From: Fasciolopsis buskii
Lineage: Eukaryota > Platyhelminthes > Trematoda > Plagiorchiida > Fasciolidae
Length of the DNA: 64,000 nucleotides
Direction: 5' to 3'
Assembly (NCBI GenBank): GCA_008360955.1
Contig: LUCM01005725.1
Location: forward strand, 140,451 to 204,450
Part shown: piece after piece, positions 63,138 through 64,000 of the stretch
How the letters are laid out: each line of letters begins with the position of its first letter
Numbering within the stretch: position 1 is the stretch's first letter
Program-made: the position numbers and the translations under genes
The notes under the pieces: model-generated
Told to the model about the DNA's origin: nothing
Databases searched by the model: none
Seen by the model: the letters and a program-made list of their open reading frames with translations, nothing else

Positions 63138-64000
63138 TTATTTATTCTTACCATGGAACGGGATCACGACAAGCGGATTTCTGAAGAACTGGAATGCTGT
63201 TGTGTGAAAAGTTTTGGAGGGGAATTCGGATTTGATTTGTTCGCCTGAAGAATGGAAAGCTGACTTTGAGTATATCGTGGGCCCTAACAGAAGCAGACAA
63301 TGAATACTATTCGAAATGGGAGCACGCCGTTTTAGGGGAAATAAATCAAGGTGGTTAGTAATGACCTTGTTTGAAATGGAGTTGCCTCTGGTGGGACAAA
63401 TACAGAGGTCAGTTAAATCGAACAGATTCTGTGGTAGGATAGACGCAGGATTGAAATTACCCACAATAATATGCAGCATATCTTCAATCAGAGGAAAAGT
63501 AAATGCTAGAAAAGATCTGATATTGTGTTGCTATCTAGAAGGGGCAATATATAGGTTCGTTATGGTTGTGCTGGTATGGCGAGAAAGCCTAGAATGACAC
63601 TGTGTCACGAGACAGTCGATTCCGTTTAGCGAATACTTACGGATAATTTCGGACTTGCCAGACAAGGAGTTCATGTATGCTGCCGCACTGCCTCTACTCT
63701 TTTGTCCGAAACTCTGTCCTGCCGATGCAATCTGAAGTTGTCTATCGACAAGAGTGAATTAGCGATATCCGAGTTCAGCCGTGATTCTTGTATGCAGATG
63801 ACGCAAGTGTGAACATGAATTAGTGATTGAATTACGAGGGACTGATCCGAAATTTTCTTAAACATAGAACGGATGTTGGTACTCAACAATGCCGGAATTG
63901 ACATCTTGGTCCGGAGAAGTACATTTAAGAACTGCCTCTCAGCCAGCATAATTTCCTCTTCTAGATGGATAAGAAGATCTTTGAGGTACAAAAGTGCGTA
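63138..64000 (-). mobile_element. CR1-like LINE endonuclease region, frame-broken
   Basis: Reading leftward on the - strand, the first frame has SIPALLSTNIRSMFKK, then CVICIQESRLNSDIANSLLS and NFRLHRQDR, the N-terminal part of an apurinic-type (APE) endonuclease as in CR1 elements: N-x-R-S, the catalytic Q/T-E-S/T word and the F-R-x-D-R word. A frame change near 63690 leads to AYMNSLSGKSEIIRKYSL and TITNLYIAP. From 63479 a third frame reads HIIVGNFNPA (usual G-D-F-N), LTDLCICPTRGN and PISNSIHC (usual I-x-x-S-D-H). At two catalytic-site words the expected Asp is replaced (GNFN, NSIHC), so with the frame breaks it is dead. It runs off the window edge. Confidence 0.85.

Noticed and set aside
63780..63815. 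A YADD-like reading (Y-A-D-D-A-S-V) on the + strand, suggesting a reverse transcriptase
   Set aside because: It is the antisense of the endonuclease word CVICIQES on the - strand; the + frame around it has no other reverse-transcriptase motif.

Overview
This is a window of eukaryotic, animal nuclear DNA. Coding exons are short and scattered, are bounded by GT/AG splice sites, and lie among kilobases of AT-rich sequence littered with worn-down retroelements. The mix of a Penelope-like element, CR1-like and RTE-like LINE pieces, tRNA-like SINE pieces, long introns and divergent neuropeptide-receptor sequence fits a flatworm, most likely a fluke. The phylum is an inference; the sequence shows directly only that it is an invertebrate-like, intron-rich genome. 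There are no operons of bacterial type, no rRNA, no CRISPR array and no intact tRNA gene that I can see.

The best-supported gene is on the + strand between about 34.1 and 58.5 kb. I assembled it exon by exon from splice sites and reading phase. It is a rhodopsin-class G-protein-coupled receptor of 446 residues in nine exons, with all seven membrane segments and TM6 and TM7 signatures of the vasopressin/oxytocin receptor group and its relatives (CCAP, neuropeptide S, GnRH/AKH receptors). Every junction keeps phase. Exons 2-9 are near certain. The first exon is a good candidate with one rival. Its introns hold an RTE-like LINE 3' end, SINE-like pieces, short repeats and a 150-residue open frame of unknown meaning.

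Convergent with it, on the - strand at 61.4-62.6 kb, are two phase-matched exons with the cysteine, tryptophan and DP-C pattern of APCDD1-type domains (membrane inhibitors of Wnt signalling). The gene probably begins beyond the right edge, or its first exons lie hidden among the retroelement debris at 63.1-64.0 kb, which is a frame-broken CR1-like endonuclease region.

Left of the receptor, 1-34 kb is mostly non-coding. It holds two related Penelope-like reverse-transcriptase relics in inverted orientation (about 1.0-1.3 kb and 4.4-5.0 kb), a CR1-like reverse-transcriptase tail (9.05-9.6 kb), and five candidate exons on the - strand (13.1, 14.7-15.0, 22.4, 24.0 and 25.7-26.0 kb). Those five have plausible splice sites, a signal peptide or a polyadenylation signal, but no firm family, and random open frames of that size are common in a window this long. 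A + strand open frame ending at 34035, with a polyadenylation signal overlapping its stop codon, lies only 47 bases before the receptor's proposed start codon.
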